Origin: Campanula takesimana
Lineage: Eukaryota > Streptophyta > Magnoliopsida > Asterales > Campanulaceae
Reading direction: 5' to 3'
Assembly: GCA_026119855.1 (NCBI GenBank)
Contig: JAOWBW010002491.1
Location: 1 to 64,000 of the forward strand
DNA length: 64,000 nt
The position numbers were made by a program, and so were the translations under genes. This document shows, piece by piece, positions 1-11,682 of this stretch. The notes under the pieces are model-generated. The model saw nothing but the letters and a program-made list of their open reading frames with translations, ran no database searches and was not told where the DNA came from. The first letter of the stretch is position 1. Each line of letters begins with the position of its first letter.

Positions 1-206
1 TATTCGTTCGAAGTGTGGATACCGCTAGAGGGTGAAAATCATCATCTTCAAAGTTCGTGTTCAAGCTTTGTGATCGTGATAGGGTTAGTTTATTCATCTA
101 TTCATCCTGTTGTATTGATTTAATCATATGAACGGATCCATGGCTTTGGGTTTTCTTAAAATTTTAATTGCTATATTCCGCTGCGCATGTTACTTGAAAA
201 CCAACA
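1..206 (+). mobile_element. Copia-1 5' LTR, right-hand end only
   Basis: The window opens inside the 5' LTR of a plus-strand Ty1/copia element. These bases match the end of the 3' LTR copy (from about 6992 to 7249), including the terminal CCAACA at 201-206, and are followed at once by a primer-binding site. This copy lacks about 51 bp that the 3' LTR has after GTGATCGTGAT (near position 90), so the two LTRs differ by an indel. The outer end of the element and its target duplication lie outside the window. Confidence 0.9.
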
Positions 207-207
207 G

Positions 208-220
208 TGGTATTAGAGCC
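208..220 (+). other. Copia-1 primer-binding site (initiator Met tRNA)
   Basis: TGGTATTAGAGCC starts two bases after the LTR end. It differs by one base from the TGGTATCAGAGCC that pairs with the 3' end of plant initiator methionine tRNA. This is where minus-strand DNA synthesis would be primed. Confidence 0.88.
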
Positions 221-1755
221 CCGTTCATGTTGATTAATTCAATACTTGGATCATGTTGTGTGTATATAAATTTTTTATGTTCCAAGCATGATATGAATAT
301 TGGATTATATGATGTTTATGTGTTTTGTGATTTTATGTGGTTTATTGTTTTTCCAACTTTAATCGCACGATTCAATCGCAATAAAAATTATGGTGGATTC
401 TGAATTATTTCGATTATTGATTTTTGATTGGATCAAAGTTTTAATAATCGGGGAAAATAATTTTGAGACAAAATTTTCGAACTTTAAAATTCTATACTAT
501 TCTGGCCATTCAAGCGGGCGCCTGGTCCTTTGCAGGCGGGCGCTCGGTGGTCAAGATTGTTCTGATTTTCGTTAAAATCTGAATATGAAATTTTCGATAA
601 ATTCGACAAAACCAGTAACAGAACCAGTCCAGACTTGTTGATCTGGAATGAGTTTTGGGTAGTTGGTTTGTGTGTGGATTTTGGGGTTTGATTTTCCTAT
701 TTATTTTAGTCTTGTGATTCCTAGATTGGTTCAAGTTTTGGATGGCTAATCTACGTTCATCGATATTGTGTTTCCCAAAATTGATCGCAATCAAAGTTTC
801 AAAGATAAAACGAAGTTAGAATTATGAAGAGTTCATAATTGCTAAAATTGAGAAACAAAGTTCTTGATTCAATGATTGGAGATCCATGTGGAATTGTGAA
901 TGCAATTGGCTTACGTTCATCGAGACCATCTATTGCTTAGTTTCGGCCACATGGACTACTTTCTTGGTTTCTTGAATTAGTGCGGGATTGTGGTTGCCTA
1001 ATGGCTTAGTTCGACCGCACTTCTTGTTGTCTTGATTTGGAGATAATAACCGAAGTTGAAATAGTCTCATCCTCATAATTATAGAGAAACTAATGACACA
1101 TAAATATCATGCTTAAATTAATGGGATTAATTTAGTGGCTAAACTTGATGTGTAACATGTTTATATTATGTGCTCATAAATGTGTTATATGCTATATGTA
1201 ATGAACCTTCAAAGAAAGTTTTAAGTCCTTCTTTGCCATGCCATGATTAAAACACTTGTTTATATATGGGTGATTTTGATGTGGGTTCGCCTCCGCGAAG
1301 TGCATTGATTTTATTCATGTATGAGCAAGATGAGGTTCATTAATTTAATGTGGGCTTGCCTCCGCAAGGTGCATTAAATTGAATGGTTCCTATGCGTTTA
1401 AAATGGTTGGACTTAATTAGGCGTCAAAACAGTTTTGGGCCTAGGCAAAAGATGAGATTAAACATGCTTTTTGAAATTGGGTTTCTCAAAGAATCTAATA
1501 AAAGGATCTAAGAATCATATGGGATATGATTGACATGATTGTCTACCTAATTAATTTAGTTTTTGAGCGGACCGCCTCCGTGGACTCAAAAGTTAAATTA
1601 AAGTTGGATCTTAGCCCAATTAAATTATATTATACATTGGATGTATATGAAGGTTATATAATTTAGTGGGAGTATTTTGTTTAAAATACATTATTTATCT
1701 CTTTAATGAAAATCGGTACTTATTAAATTTAGGAAATTTTGCATATTTGTAGATA
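221..1755 (+). other. Copia-1 untranslated leader
   Basis: This 1.5-kb noncoding leader aligns by eye with the leaders of copia-2 (11683-13135, reverse strand) and copia-3 (28744-30220). It holds two GCGGGCGC words 22 bp apart (514 and 536), matching the words in this element's LTR. Three GCCTCCG-containing words lie at 1281-1306, 1350-1375 and 1565-1587, at places where the relatives carry CCTAGCG-type words. No credible ORF is present. Genomic RNA packaging signals would be expected here, but none can be identified by sequence. Confidence 0.7.
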
Positions 1756-4700
1756 ATGACTACTAACACTTAATCAATGTCGTTGCGATCGATCCTTGAG
1801 AAGGATAAGCTCGAAGAGAATGGTACGAACTTTATGGATTGGATCCGTAGCATAAGAATCGTTCTTAGGCAAGAAGATAAGTTGTACATTCTCGATGGGC
1901 CTCTCCCTGCTGAACCACTGCCTACTGCCCCTAGGGTAGAAAGAGACAATTAAAAGAAACATCGTAATGATTCTAGAGATGTAAGTTGTCTCATGCTTGC
2001 TGCTATGTGTTCAAAACTCCAACAAAGTTTGGAACATTTGGAAGCCTATGAGATAGGCGTGGAGTTGAGAACCATGTTTCAAGAGCAAGCTAGGCAAGAG
2101 AGGTACAAGACCATTGTTGCATTCACTACTAGTAAAATGAATGAAGGGCAACAAGTGAGTCCTCACTTTCTTAAAATGAAAGGTTATGTAGAGCACCTTG
2201 AGAAACTTGGCTATCCAATCCCATTGGAGCTAGCCACGGATCTCATTCTTAATTCATTGCCTAAAACTTATAATCAGTTTGTGATGAATTATAACATGCA
2301 TGGAATGGATAAGAATCTCTCTGAGTTGCATGGGATGCTCAAAACTGCAGAGATGAAAATTGTGGAGAAAGGTTCTCTCGTGCTCTTGGTTCATGATGGG
2401 AAGAAGCCTAGTGCCAAAGGAAAGGGTAAGGCAAAAGTTGTCAAACCCAAGATAAGCAAGGCAAAGGTTGCCAAGGCTTCTGAGGCAAAACCCGATACAC
2501 AAAGGATGCAATTTGTTTCCATTGTCAAGAAATTGGTCATTAGAAACGTAATTGCAAGGCTTTCTTGGAAGAGCAAAAGAAGAAGAAGGGCAGCAAGGCT
2601 GCGTCGACTTCAGGTATCTATATGATAGATATTCTCCTTTCTACCACTGATTCTTGGGTATTGGATACCGGATGTGGTTCTCACATTTGTCTAAATGTGC
2701 AGGGACTAAAGAATAGGAGACTGCTTAAAGAAGGTGAAGTAGATCTACGCGTGGGAAATGGAGCAAGAGTTGCTGCATTAGCCGTAGGGACTTATGAAGT
2801 CACTTTACCTCCGGATTAATTCTTGTTTTGAACAATTGTTATTATGTTCCGGATTTAAGCAGAAATATTATTTCAATTTCTTGTTTGGATAATGAAGGTT
2901 TTAAGTTTCTTATTGAGAAAAAGAAATTTTCTATTTATTTAAATGATGTGCTTTATGGTATTGCTAATTCATTTAATGGCCTTTATATCTTGGATGTCAA
3001 GAATGAAAATAATGACAATGTCTATCATGTAAATAAGAAATCTAAACCTAATGATGTAAATCATACCTATTTATGGCATTGCCGTCTTGGTCATATTAAT
3101 GAGAAGCGTATCTCAAAACTCCATGGGGACGGACTTTTAGGTTCATGTGACCTCGAGTCATATGATACTTGTGAGTCGTGTCTTCTTGGAAAAATGACTA
3201 AGACACCTTTTTCCAAGTTAGGTGAAAGGGCAAGCGACTTATTGGGGTTGATACATTCCGATGTATGCGGACCATTAAGTAGCAATGCAAGGGGAGGATT
3301 TCAATACTTCATAACCTTCACTGATGATTATAGTAGATTTGGGTATGTTTACCTAATGAAACATAAGAGTGAAGCGTTTGAGATATTTATAATATTTCAA
3401 AATGAAGTAGAAAAACAACTTGGCAAAAGTATAAAACACTTCGATCAGATCGAGGTGGAGAATACTTAAGTCAAGAATTTGATGATCATCTAAAGAATTA
3501 TTGAATAGTTTCACAATTGACTCCACCTGGAACACCACAATGGAATGGTGTGTCCGAGAGGAGGAATCGGACTTTGTTAGACATGGTTCGATCAATGATG
3601 AGTCAAGTTGATCTTCCAATATCCTTTTGGGGTTACGCCCTAGAAACCGCTTCTTTCACACTAAATCGTGTTCCAACTAAATCGGTTCAAAAGACTCCAT
3701 ATGAGATGTGGAGCGGAAAGAAGCCTTGTCTGTCTTTCATGAAGATTTGGGGTTGCGAAGCTTTTGTCAAAAGACTTGTCTCAGACAAACTTGCACACAT
3801 ATCTGATAAATGTATTTTCGTGGGATATCCTAAGGAAACTAGAGGATATTACTTTTACAACCGTGAGGACAACAAAGTGTTTGTTGGCCGAACTGGTGTC
3901 TTTCTAGAGAAAGAGTTTCTCTCCAAAGAAATCAGTGGGAGTAAAATAAATCTTGAAGAAATTCGAGACCCAGAAAATAACATTGAACCAATAGTGGAAC
4001 AAGAACAAGAACCACAAGGAGTTGTGGAAACTGTTCAGAATACACAAGCAACTCGCAGATCTAGTAGGTTACGATCCGAGCCCGAGAGATATGGATTTCT
4101 CGTAACGGATAGTAATGAGGTAGAAATCAATGAGAATGATGAACCGTCAACCTACCAAGAGGCAATGTCTTCTCCTGATTCGGACAAGTGGCTTGGAGCC
4201 ATGGAATCCGAATTGCAATCCATGCAAGACAATCAAGTTTGGAATTTGATTGATGCGCCCGAAGGTGTAAAAACCATAGGATGCAAATGGGTCTTCAAGA
4301 AGAAGACTGACATGGATGGGAAGGTGCATACTTACAAAGCTAGGCTTGTAGCGAAAGGTTATAGGCAAGTTCATGGTATTGACTATGATGAGACCTTTTC
4401 ACCCGTAGCAATGATCAAGTCTATAAGAATTTTGCTTGCCATTGCCGCATATCATGACTATGAAATATGGCAGATGGACGTCAAAACCGCTTTCCTAAAT
4501 GGAAAACTCCAAGAGGATGTGTATATGACACAACCAGAAGGTTTTGAACAAAATTCTAAAGTATGTAAATTGCAGAGATCCATCTATGGATTAAAGCAAG
4601 CTTCAAGGATTTGGAATCTCCGTTTTGATGAATCGGTCAAAGAGTTTGGTTTCATCAAGAACGAAGATGATCCTTGTGTATACAAGAAGATTAGTGGGAG

Positions 4701-5655
4701 CATAGTGCTATTCCTTGTTTTATACGTGTTTGACCTATTGCTCATTGGAAACGACATTCCTATACTTCAGTCTGTAAAGACTTGGTTGGGAAAGTGTTTT
4801 GCAATGAAAGATATGGGTGAAGCCGTATATATACTTGGCATTAAGATCTATAGAGATAGATCAAGGAAGCTACTTGGTTTAAGCCAAAGTACATACATTG
4901 ACAAGGTCATTAGAAGATTCTGTATGGAAAATTCTAAGAGAGGCACCTTGCCCGTGTTACATGGAGTTTTTCTAAGCAAGACTCAATGTCCTAAGACAAA
5001 AGATGAGCGTGAGAAAATGAATGATGTTCCATATGCTTCGGCAATTGGGTCCATCATGTATGCCATGATTTGTACTAGGCCGGATGTGTCTTATGCTTTG
5101 AGCATGACAAGTAGATACCAATCCGACCCTGGCGAAAATCACTGGATAGCCGTAAAAGCGATTCTTAAGTACTTGAGAAGAACTAAAGACTCAATTTTAG
5201 TCTATGGAGGAATGGAAGATGATCTCGTTGTAAATGCTTACACGGATGCAAGCTTCCAAACCGACAAAGATGATAGCCGATCGCAATCGGGTTTTGTGTT
5301 TATGTTAAATGGTGGAGCTGTAAGCTGGAAGAGTTCCAAGCAAAGTACAACCGCTGATTCTACAACAGAAGCTGAGTATATTGCTGCATCGGATGCTGCA
5401 AAGGAAGCTGTTTGGATTAAGAAGTTCATAACTGAACTTGAAGTGGTTCCTAGTATTGCTAATCCAATAGACCTTTATTGCGATAATAATGGTGCTATTG
5501 CTCAAGCAAAGGAACCAAGAGCACATCAGAAATCCAAACACATACTTAGGCGTTTTCATATCATTCGAGAGATCGTTGATAGGGGAGACATAAATATATG
5601 CAGAGTACCTACTGATGACAATGTTGCGGACCCGCTAACAAAGGGACTTCCATAA
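1756..5655 (+). pseudogene. Copia-1 gag-pol polyprotein, decayed
   Basis: This is a Ty1/copia polyprotein in the order gag, protease, integrase, reverse transcriptase, RNase H. The inferred start is ATG at 1756, shared in position with copia-2. Gag begins LRSILEKDKL. The protease shows WVLDTGCGSH (about 2655). Integrase has the HHCC region (about 3075-3200), aspartates in HSDVCGP and TDDYSRF, and the glutamate in SERRNR. RT spans about 4200-5000 and RNase H about 5236-5640 (YTDAS, TEAEY, CDNNGA). Breaks: TAA at 1771 and 1951, a one-base loss near 2502, TAG at 2541 inside the gag zinc knuckle, frameshifts near 2812 and 3440, and a stop near 3505. The RT motif reads YVFD (4722-4733) instead of YVDD, losing a catalytic aspartate. 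The gag start and long LTRs resemble the Angela lineage, which is an inference. It cannot be active. Confidence 0.9.
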
Positions 5656-5718
5656 GCTAAACATGATGGTCATGTTAGGTCCATGGGTATTAGATACATG
5701 GGAGATTGGGCCTAGGGC

Positions 5719-5729
5719 AAGTGGGAGAT
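5719..5729 (+). other. Copia-1 polypurine tract
   Basis: AAGTGGGAGAT directly precedes the 3' LTR start TGTTGG. The same tract precedes the copia-3 3' LTR (34004-34014) and, reversed, the copia-2 one (7712-7722). It primes plus-strand DNA synthesis. Confidence 0.85.
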
Positions 5730-7249
5730 TGTTGGTAGTGGTGCCCTAGGCACGTTTAATAAACGTTGTAATTGTTATCATTTATTTCATATCAATAAAG
5801 AGATGTTTTGATTATTATTGTTGTTCATGTTTACTTATAATAATCCCCGTCCCTAGTACTTGTTAAGCACTAGTATAAAGGCTAAATGATCATGAGATGA
5901 TCATGTTAGATTTATGGGTACTTGTTTGGAACAAAGTACTGGACATGACCCGCTCTATGAGATTTATGTCATGGTCTATGTCATACATATATCTCATATT
6001 AGTTATGTCATTTGAATCCTTAGACATGAAGTTATTATAGTCTTCCACTTGATGAACATTATGTTTGACATATTCAAACGCTACTTTTAACCGAGTAGTT
6101 ATAAAGGGTATGATTGGCATAATCGGATTCACGTAGGGAAGAATAATAAGCTAAATGGATTTGTCCCTCCTCAGAGAGATGTCAAGCTTGGGCCTCTCGT
6201 ATGAATGATGTTGATGAAATGTTCGGCCGGACTCAAATGAATTGATTGGATCAATGTCATTTGGATTATCAACATATTCGGAATCGAGAAAGTATTGAAC
6301 AAAACAAGTTGACGCTTTGACCATGACTTGTGTTCAATGAAATCGTGGACAAAAGGATTATGACATATTCTAAAGGAATGCGAACTTGTATCTAGTTATA
6401 CTATTTGGGTAGGTATGACGGTTTGCTAGAACCTAATCATATCTCATGGGATCATGTTTGAACCCATTACCAACTTAGTATAATCCTAGAGGGTCACACA
6501 CAATAGAACGAATCTTAAATAAAAGGACTGCATTGGAATTTAGGGTCAAAGGACCTCAAGGGAATTTCTGGAATTATTCTGGGCCTCCTGGTCAACCAAG
6601 CGGGCGCTTGGGTTGAACCAGGCGGGCGCCTGAATAAGCCGTAAAAGGCCTTGACCTTCTGCCCAAACAAGCGGGCGCCTGGATAGGACCAGGCGGGCGC
6701 CCGGTATGCCGATTGGAAATTTCCTAATTCGATTAGGAATGGTTTTTGACACAAGTTACCTATTTGGAATAGGTCTTAATTGTGTATAAAAACACAAATT
6801 CGGCCAGACCATATTTACTAGTGATTTTGTGAGTCTCAAAGAGTTTGAGAGAAATTTTATTTTGTTCTAAGATATCATTGATTGAGGAACAAAATAATTC
6901 ACAAATAAATTCCATATAGTTCTTTATTGTATTGTGAAAGTGTGTTTCATAATATTTGGTCTAGCAATCAAGATCAAAGAAGCTCCTTTGATATTCGTTC
7001 GAAGTGTGGATACCGCTAGAGGGTGAAAATCATCATCTTCAAAGTTCGTGTTCAAGCTTTGTGATCGTGATCAAATCTTCAAGTTTCTCCACCAAAGATC
7101 AAGAGAAAATTCATAGCCATCAAGGGTTAGTTATTCCTCTATTCATCCTGTTGTATTTGATTTAATCATATGAACGGATCCATGGCTTTGGGTTTTCTTA
7201 AAATTTTAATTGCTATATTCCGCTGCGCATGTTACTTGGAAACCCAACA
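5730..7249 (+). mobile_element. Copia-1 3' LTR (about 1.52 kb)
   Basis: The LTR runs from TGTTGG to CCAACA, between the polypurine tract and sequence of a different element in the opposite orientation. A TATA box (TGTATAAAAAC, about 6782) marks the probable promoter. Upstream of it are four GCGGGCGC words at 6600, 6622, 6671 and 6693, forming two pairs each spaced 22 bp. The right flank, CGAGA (7250-7254), is the predicted target duplication; its partner lies left of the window. Confidence 0.92.
6782..6792 (+). promoter_or_regulatory. Copia-1 LTR TATA box
   Basis: TGTATAAAAAC sits about 80 bp downstream of the last GC-rich word. TATA boxes in equivalent places occur in copia-2 (about 13594-13606, minus strand) and copia-3 (about 28219 and 35062). 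Confidence 0.55.
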
Positions 7250-7711
7250 CGAGAGGCCCAAGCTTGACATCTCTCCGAAGAGGGACAAATCCATTTAGCT
7301 TATTATTCTTCCCTACATGAATCCGATTATGCCAATCATACCCTTTATAACTACCCGGTTAAAGGTAGCGTTTGAATATGTCAAACATAATGTTCATCAA
7401 GTGAAAGACCATAATAATTTCATGTCTAAGGATTCAAATGACACAACTAATATGAGATATATGTATGACATTGACCATGACATAAATCTCATAGAGCGGG
7501 TCATGTCCAGTACCAAACAAGTACCCATAAATCTAACATGATCATCCCATGATCATTTAGCCTTTATACTAATACCTAACAAGTACTAGGGACGGAGATT
7601 ATTATAAGTAAACATGAACAATAATAATAATCAAAACTTCTCTTTATTAATATGAATAAATGATAACAATTACAACGTTTATTAAACGTGCCTAGGGCAC
7701 CAACACCAACA
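7250..7711 (-). mobile_element. Copia-2 3' LTR, truncated by copia-1
   Basis: This is the inner 462 bp of a minus-strand copia LTR. It matches 14134-14595, the same part of the element's own 5' LTR, with about ten differences (about 2%). The missing outer part corresponds to 13149-14133. The break falls exactly at the end of copia-1, so copia-1 most simply inserted into this LTR and the rest lies left of the window. Confidence 0.88.
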
Positions 7712-7725
7712 ATCTCCCACTTGCC

Positions 7726-10700
7726 CTAGGCCCAATCTCCCATATATCTAATACCCACGGACCTAACATGACCATCATGTTTAAATTGTGGAAGTCTCTT
7801 TTTTAGCGGGTCTGCGACATTGTCATCAGTTGGTGCTCTGCATATATTTACGTATCCCCTATCAATGATTTCTCGAATGATATAAAAATGCCTAAGTATG
7901 TGTTTGGATTTCTGATGTGCCCTTGGTTCCTTTTCTTGAGCAATAGCACCATTATTATCACAATAAAGGTCTATTGGATTAGCAATACTAGGAACCACTT
8001 CAAGTTCAGTAATGAACTTCTTAATCCAAACAGCTTCTTTTGCAGCATCCGATGCAGCAATATACTCAGCTTCCGTTGTAGAATCAGCGGTTGTACTTTG
8101 CTTGGAACTCTTCCAGCTTATAGCTCCACCATTTAACATGAACATAAAACTCGATTGCGATCGACTGTCATCTCTGTCGGTTTGGAAGCTTGCATCCATG
8201 TAAGAATTTACCACGAGATCATCTTCTATTCCTCCATAGACCAAAAATGAATCTTTAGTCCTTCTTAAGTACTTAAGAATCGCTTTTACAGCCATCCAGT
8301 GATTTTCACCGGGGTCGGATTGGTATCTACTTGTCATGCTCAAAGCATAAGATACATCCGGCCTAGTACATATCATGGAATACATGATGGACCCAATTGC
8401 CGAAGCATATGGAACATCATTCATTCTCTCACGCTCATCTTTTATCTTAGGACATTGAGTCTTGCTTAGAGAAACTCCATGTAGCACTGGCAAGGTACCT
8501 CTCTTAGAATTTTCCATGCGGAATCTTCTAATGACCTTGTCAATGTATGTACTTTGGCTTAAACCAATTAGCTTCCTAGATCTATCTCTGTAGATCTTAA
8601 TGCCAAGGATATATGCGGCTTCACCCATATCTTTAATTGCGAAGCACTTTCCTAACCAAGTCTTTACAGACTGAAGTGTAGGAATGTCGTTTCCAATGAG
8701 AAATATGTCATCCACATATAAAATAAGGAATATCACTATGCTCCCACTAATCTTCTTGTATACACAAGGCTCATCTTCGTTCTTGATGAAGCCAAACTCA
8801 TTAACCGATTCATCAAAATGGATATTCCAACTCCTAGAAGCTTGCTTCAATCCATAAATGTATTTATGCAATTTGCATACTTTAGAACTTTGTTCAAAAC
8901 CCTCAAGTTGTGTCATATAGACATCCTCTTGTAAATTCCCGTTAAGGAAAGCGGTCTTGACATTCATTTGCCATATTTCATAGTCATGATATGCGGCAAT
9001 GGCAAGCAAAATTCTTATAGACTTGATCATTGCTACGGGCGAAAAGGTTTCATCATAGTCAATGCCATGAACTCGCCTATAGCCTTTCGCTACAAGTCTA
9101 GCTTTGTAAGTATGCACCTTCCCATGTCAGTCTTCTTCTTAAAGACCCATTTGCATCCTATGGTTTTTACACCTTCAGGCGCATCAATCAAGTTCCAAAC
9201 TTGATTATCTTGCATGGATTGTAATTTGGATTCCATGGCTCCAAGCCATTTCTTCGAATCAGGAGAAGACATTGCCTCTTGGTAGGTGGTCGGTTCATCA
9301 TTATAAATGATTTCCACCTCATTACTATCCGTTATGAGAAACCTATATCTTTCGGGCTCAGATCGTGACCTACCAGATCTGCGAGTTACTTGTGTATTTT
9401 GAAAAGGTTCCACAATTTCTTGTGGGACTTGTTCTTGTTCCACGATCGGTTCAATTTTATTTTCTGGGTCTCGAATCTCTTCAAGATTTATTTTACTCCC
9501 ACTGATTTCTTTGGAGAGAAACTGTTTCTTTAGAAAGACACCAGTACGGGCAACAAACACCTTGTTGTCCTCTCGGTTGTAAAAGTAATATCCACTTGTT
9601 TCCTTAGGATATCCCACGAAAATACATTTATTAGATTTGTGTGCTAGCTTGTCGGAGACAAATCTTTTGACAAAAGCTTCACAACCCCAAATCCTCATGA
9701 AAAACAAACTAGGTTTCTTTTCGCTCCACATCTCATATGGAGTCTTTTGAACCAATTTAATTGGAACTTGATTTAGTGTGAGAGCAGCGGTTTCTAGAGC
9801 GTAACCCCAAAAGGATAAAGGAAGATCAACTCGACTCATCATTGATCGAACCATGTCCAACAAAGTCCGATTCCTCCTTTCAGACACACCATTCCATTGT
9901 GGTGTTCCGGGTGGAGTCAATTATGAAATTATTCCACAATTCTTTAGATGATTATCGAATTCATGACTCAAGTATTCTCCACCTCGATTCGATCAAAGTG
10001 CCTTAATACTTTTGCCAAGTTGTTTTTCTACTTCATTTTGAAATATTCTAAATATCTCAAAGGCTTCACTTTTATGTTTCATTAGGTAAACATACCCAAA
10101 TCTACTATAATCATCAGTGAAGGTTATGAAGTATTGAAACCCTCCCCTAGCATTTCTACTTAATGGTCCGCATACATCAGATTGTATCAAACCCAATAAG
10201 TCACTCTCCCTTTCACCTAGCTTGGTAAAAGGTGTCTTAGTCATTTTTCCAAGAAGACACGACTCGCAAGTATCATATGACTCAAGATCACATGAACCCA
10301 AAAGACCGTCCCTATGGAGTTTTGTGATACGCTTCTCATTAATATGACCAAGACGGCAATGCCACAAATAAATTTGATTTACATCATTATGTTTAGATTT
10401 CTTATTTACATGATAGACATTGTCATTATTTTCATTCTTGACATCCAAGACATAAAGACCATTAAATGAATTTGCAATACCATAAAGCACATCATTTAAA
10501 TAAATAGAAAATCTCTTACTTTCAATAAGAAACTTAAAACCTTCATTATCCAAACAAGAATTTGAAATAATATTTCTACTTAAATCCGGTACATAATAGC
10601 AATTGTTTAAAACAAGTATTAAACCCGGAAGGTAAAGTGACTTCATAAGTCCCTACGGCTAATACAACAACTCTTTCTCCATTCCCCAATCGTAGGTCCA

Positions 10701-11682
10701 CTTCACCCTCTTTAAGCAGTCTCCTATTCTTTAGTCCCTGCATATTTAAACAAATATGAGAACCACATCCGGTATCCAATACCCAAGAATCAGTGGTAGA
10801 AAGGAGAATATCTATCATATAGATACCTGAAGTTGACGCAGTCCCACTGCTCTTCTTCTTCTTTTGCTCTTCCTTATAAGCCTTGCAATTACGTTTCCAA
10901 TGACCAATTTCTTGACAATGGAAACATATTGCATCCTTTTGTGAATCGGGTTTTGCCTCAGAAGCCTTGGCAACCTTTGCCTTGATTATCTTGGGTTTGA
11001 CAACTTTCTTACCCTTTCCTTTTGCACTAGCCTTATTCCCATCTTGAACCATGAGCACAGGAGAAAATTTCTCCACAATCTTCATCTCCGCAGTTTTAAG
11101 CATACCATGCAACTCAGAGAGATTCTTATCTATTCCATGCATGTTATAATTCATCACAAACTGATTATAACACTTAGGCAATGAATTAAGATTGAGATCC
11201 ATGGCTAGCTCCAATGGGATTGGATAGCTAAGTTTCTCAAGATGCTCTACATAGCCTTTCATTTTAAGCATGTGAGGACTCACTTGTTGCCCTTCACTCA
11301 TTTTGCAAGAAGTGAATGCAACAATGGTCTTGTACCTCTCTTGCCTAGCCTGCTCTTGAAACATGGCTCTTAACTCCATGCCTATCTCATAGGCTTCCAA
11401 ATGTTTCAAACTTTGTTGGAGTTTTGAGCACATAGTAGCAAGCATGAGACAACTTACATCTCTAGAATCATTACGATGTTTCTTGTAATTGTCTCTTTCT
11501 GCCCAAGGGGCATTGGCTTCTGGTTCAACAGGAAGAGGCCCATCGAGAATGTACAACTTATCTTCTTGCCTAATAACTATTCTTAGGCTACGTATCCAAT
11601 CCATAAAGTTCGTACCATTCTCTTGGAGCTTATCCTTCTCAAGGATCAATCACAACAAAATTGATTGAGTGTTGGTAGTCAT
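7726..11682 (-). pseudogene. Copia-2 gag-pol polyprotein, decayed
   Basis: This is the same family as copia-1 and better preserved in places. The inferred ATG is at 11682. Gag contains an intact CCHC knuckle (CFHCQEIGHWKRNC) and the protease WVLDTGCGSH. Integrase shows H-C-R-L-G-H with CESC, and the three acidic residues in HSDVCGP-like (QSDVCGP), TDDYSRF and SERRNR contexts. RT keeps YVDD (8707-8718) and RNase H spans about 7790-8200. Breaks: TGA a few codons after the start, a frameshift near 10630, TGA and TAA between 9993 and 9920, and a frameshift near 9105. The reading frame runs past the stop used by copia-1 and ends at 7726. With several nonsense changes it is not functional, though each enzyme core is recognisable. 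Confidence 0.9.

Noticed and set aside
128..403. 91-codon open frame at the copia-1 LTR/leader boundary
   Set aside because: It spans the LTR end and primer-binding site, which are noncoding by structure, and has no family resemblance.
7317..7541. Open frame starting MNPIMPIIPFITTR, found again at 14201 and at 5890-6132
   Set aside because: It is an antisense reading of the copia LTR U3 region. The three copies reflect LTR homology and not a conserved protein.
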